Shown: positions 62,414 through 64,000 of the stretch, piece after piece
How the letters are laid out: the number at the start of each line of letters is the position of its first letter
How positions within the stretch are numbered: the stretch's first letter is position 1
NCBI GenBank assembly: GCA_023259375.1
Contig: JAHFQC010000023.1
Coordinates: 1-64,000, forward strand
DNA length: 64,000 bases
Source of the DNA: Alphaproteobacteria bacterium
Lineage (GTDB): Bacteria; Pseudomonadota; Alphaproteobacteria; Micropepsales; Micropepsaceae
Direction: 5' to 3'
Program-made: the position numbers and the translations under genes
Notes under the pieces: model-generated
What the model was told of the DNA's origin: nothing
Databases searched by the model: none
What the model saw: the letters and a program-made list of their open reading frames with translations, nothing else

Positions 62414-63442
62414 GTGAGGAAATTTCTATCTGCCGCCATCGCTTTGGCCGGCTTTGCCGCCTGCGCACTCGCCGCGGCACCGACATTCCAGGAACCCTTC
62501 ACGCCGATCGATGCAGCGGCGCAAAACGCCGCGATGGGCGGCGGCGTCAATGTGCTCGGCTACGATCCGGGCTGGGGCGACCCCGCCCAGTTCCGCTTCA
62601 AGCCCGAGTATTTCAAGGTCATCCACGACGGCGGCTTCAAGCATGTCCGCATCGTGCTGCAGGCCTTCCAGTACCAGGATGCCGACGGCAATCTGCCGGC
62701 GCGCTGGCTGAACCAGCTCGACACTTTCGTGAAGGCGGCGCTCGATGCCGGCCTGACCGTGATCCTCGACGAGCATGATTTCGAATTCTGCGCCAAGGAT
62801 GCCGTCACTTGCGGCGTCAAGCTCAACAAGTTCTGGCAGCAGATCGCGCCCCGCTACAAGGACGCGCCCAACCGCGTGATCTTCGAGGTTCTCAACGAGC
62901 CGCACGGCGTTCTGACCGCCGACCTGTGGAACAAGCAGCTGGTCGAAACCGTGGCGATCATCCGCGCCACCAATCCGACCCGCAACCTGATCATCGGCGG
63001 TGCCGACTGGAACGGGCTGGCCGGTCTGCCCACGCTGCAGCTGCCGGAGAACGACCGCCATATCATCGCGACGTTCCATTATTATCTGCCGATGGAATTC
63101 ACTCATCAGGGTGCGCCGTGGGCCGATCCCAAGGTCGCGGCGCTGTCCGGCATTCATTGGGGCACGCCGGCGGAATACAAGTTCCTGGCCGACAAATTCG
63201 ACACCGCGAAGGCTTGGAGCGTGGCGAACAACCGTCCGCTCTATCTCGGCGAGTTCGGCCCCTTTGATGCCGCGCCGCAGGCCGATCGCATCAAATGGAT
63301 CATGGCGGTGCGTGAAGCGGCCGAGACGCGCGGCTTCTCGTGGGGCTGGTGGCAGTGGGACGGCAACTTCGTGCTCTGGGACTATGCCAAGCCGGGTTGG
63401 GTTGAGCCGACCAAGAACGCCCTCATTCCGCCCAAGAACTAG
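62414..63442 (+). CDS. Secreted GH5 glycoside hydrolase (first of tandem pair)
   Basis: 342 residues, GTG start with GGGAGGA just upstream. Signal peptide MRKFLSAAIALAGFAACALA. TIM-barrel GH5 with acid/base Glu162 (IFEVLNEPHG), nucleophile Glu280 (LYLGEFGPFD), and the supporting ATFHYY and SWGWWQWDGNF motifs. Single catalytic domain, no carbohydrate-binding module. It would cut a beta-glucan (cellulase/endoglucanase type) in the periplasm or outside. The next gene starts 9 bp after its stop. Confidence 0.93.
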   Translation: MRKFLSAAIALAGFAACALAAAPTFQEPFTPIDAAAQNAAMGGGVNVLGYDPGWGDPAQFRFKPEYFKVIHDGGFKHVRIVLQAFQYQDADGNLPARWLNQLDTFVKAALDAGLTVILDEHDFEFCAKDAVTCGVKLNKFWQQIAPRYKDAPNRVIFEVLNEPHGVLTADLWNKQLVETVAIIRATNPTRNLIIGGADWNGLAGLPTLQLPENDRHIIATFHYYLPMEFTHQGAPWADPKVAALSGIHWGTPAEYKFLADKFDTAKAWSVANNRPLYLGEFGPFDAAPQADRIKWIMAVREAAETRGFSWGWWQWDGNFVLWDYAKPGWVEPTKNALIPPKN

Positions 63443-63451
63443 GAGGCACGG

Positions 63452-64000
63452 ATGACGCTGCCGCGGATTTTCGCTGCCGCTGTGCTGCTCCTGGCAAGCA
63501 CGGCCGCCGTCGCTGCTCCGAAGGCCGACAAGGCCCCGGGGTTTGTTCCGATCGATCCCTTCGTTCAGGTCGCGGAGATGAAGCGCGGCGTCAATGTGCT
63601 CGGTTATGACCCGGTATGGAGCGACCCGCAAAAGGCGCGCTTCACACCGGCCATGTTCAAGAAAATCCATGACGCCGGATTTTCCAATGTGCGCATCGTG
63701 CTGCAGGTGTTCGAACACCTCGACGCGGAGGGCAAGCTCGATCCGGTGTGGCTGAAGACGCTCGACACCATGGTTGATGCGGCACTGAAACAAGGCCTCA
63801 CCGTCGTGCTCGACGATCATGATTTCATGATCTGCGCCAAATCGGTCGCTCTCTGCCACAGCAAATTGACGGCGGTGTGGGGACAATTGGCGCTGCATTT
63901 CAAGGACGCGCCCAACAAGGTCGTGTTCGAGATCTTGAACGAGCCCAACGGCGCGATCACGCCGCAGGTCTGGAACGGCCTGTCGCGCGAGTTGCTGGCG
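63452..64000 (+). CDS. Secreted GH5 glycoside hydrolase (second of tandem pair, cut by window end)
   Basis: 183 codons are visible and the frame runs off the window. Start at 63,452 with AGGAGG five bases upstream; signal peptide MTLPRIFAAAVLLLASTAAVAA. It closely resembles its neighbour: RGVNVLGYDPVWSDPQKARF, VRIVLQVFEHLDAEGKLDPVWL, VVLDDHDF, and the acid/base region FEILNEPNG (Glu164). This is a clear tandem paralogue with a probably different substrate preference. The nucleophile lies outside the window. Confidence 0.9.
   Translation, partial: MTLPRIFAAAVLLLASTAAVAAPKADKAPGFVPIDPFVQVAEMKRGVNVLGYDPVWSDPQKARFTPAMFKKIHDAGFSNVRIVLQVFEHLDAEGKLDPVWLKTLDTMVDAALKQGLTVVLDDHDFMICAKSVALCHSKLTAVWGQLALHFKDAPNKVVFEILNEPNGAITPQVWNGLSRELLA

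Overview
The window looks like chromosome of a GC-rich alphaproteobacterium. Supporting signs are a CpdR response regulator beside an N-formylglutamate amidohydrolase, a small RNA with the suhB/MmgR (alpha-r8) layout, rhizobial-type intergenic palindromes, and several TonB systems with two TonB-dependent receptors (TBDRs). The lifestyle suggested is an oligotroph that takes up glycans across the outer membrane, in the style of Caulobacterales, Sphingomonadales or Micropepsales. The genus cannot be fixed from the sequence alone.

Layout. 0-3 kb: 3' part of an autotransporter-like outer-membrane protein. 3-4.5 kb: gloA-ltaE. 5-9.4 kb: tonB-exbB with three exbD genes, then a secreted repeat protein. 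9,518-12,879: a 3,362-bp IS1-like transposable element with perfect 20-bp terminal inverted repeats, an 8-bp target duplication and at least six passenger genes. 13-16.7 kb: a secreted protein with a possible Cys-His-Asp triad, then modBC. 16.7-21.7 kb: envelope glycosyltransferases and an LpxH-like phosphatase. 22-24.5 kb: sRNA, N-formylglutamate amidohydrolase, cpdR, a second tonB, tRNA-Val. 24.5-25.5 kb: SBF-like transporter.

25.9-36.3 kb is a maltodextrin locus: TBDR, GH13 amylase, beta-phosphoglucomutase, GH65 phosphorylase, LacI regulator and MFS sugar transporter. The amylase, mutase and phosphorylase genes are joined by ATGA overlaps. Similar GCATnCGTATnC palindromes precede both the TBDR and the transporter, which suggests one LacI regulon: outer-membrane uptake, periplasmic hydrolysis, inner-membrane import, phosphorolysis, then glucose-6-phosphate. 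36.7-42.1 kb is histidine utilisation (hutG divergent from hutI-hutU-hutH). 42.1-47.3 kb is a minus-strand set of a TonB protein, a TPR-sulfotransferase and a second TBDR. 47.4-54.6 kb holds a metallo-beta-lactamase-fold protein, a GT4 and glycogen-debranching-like pair, a PfkB sugar kinase and a secreted metallophosphatase. 54.7-62.3 kb is alpha-2-macroglobulin, a small membrane protein and pbpC. The window ends in two tandem secreted GH5 glycosidases, the second cut by the window edge.

The most unusual part is the 9.5-12.9 kb element. It carries a divergently controlled HTH gene, a DUF5343-like protein, four other small genes and a hairpin-rich non-coding stretch. It sits inside a dispersed 104-bp repeat whose uninterrupted copy lies at 51.8 kb, so its ends and target duplication can be read directly.
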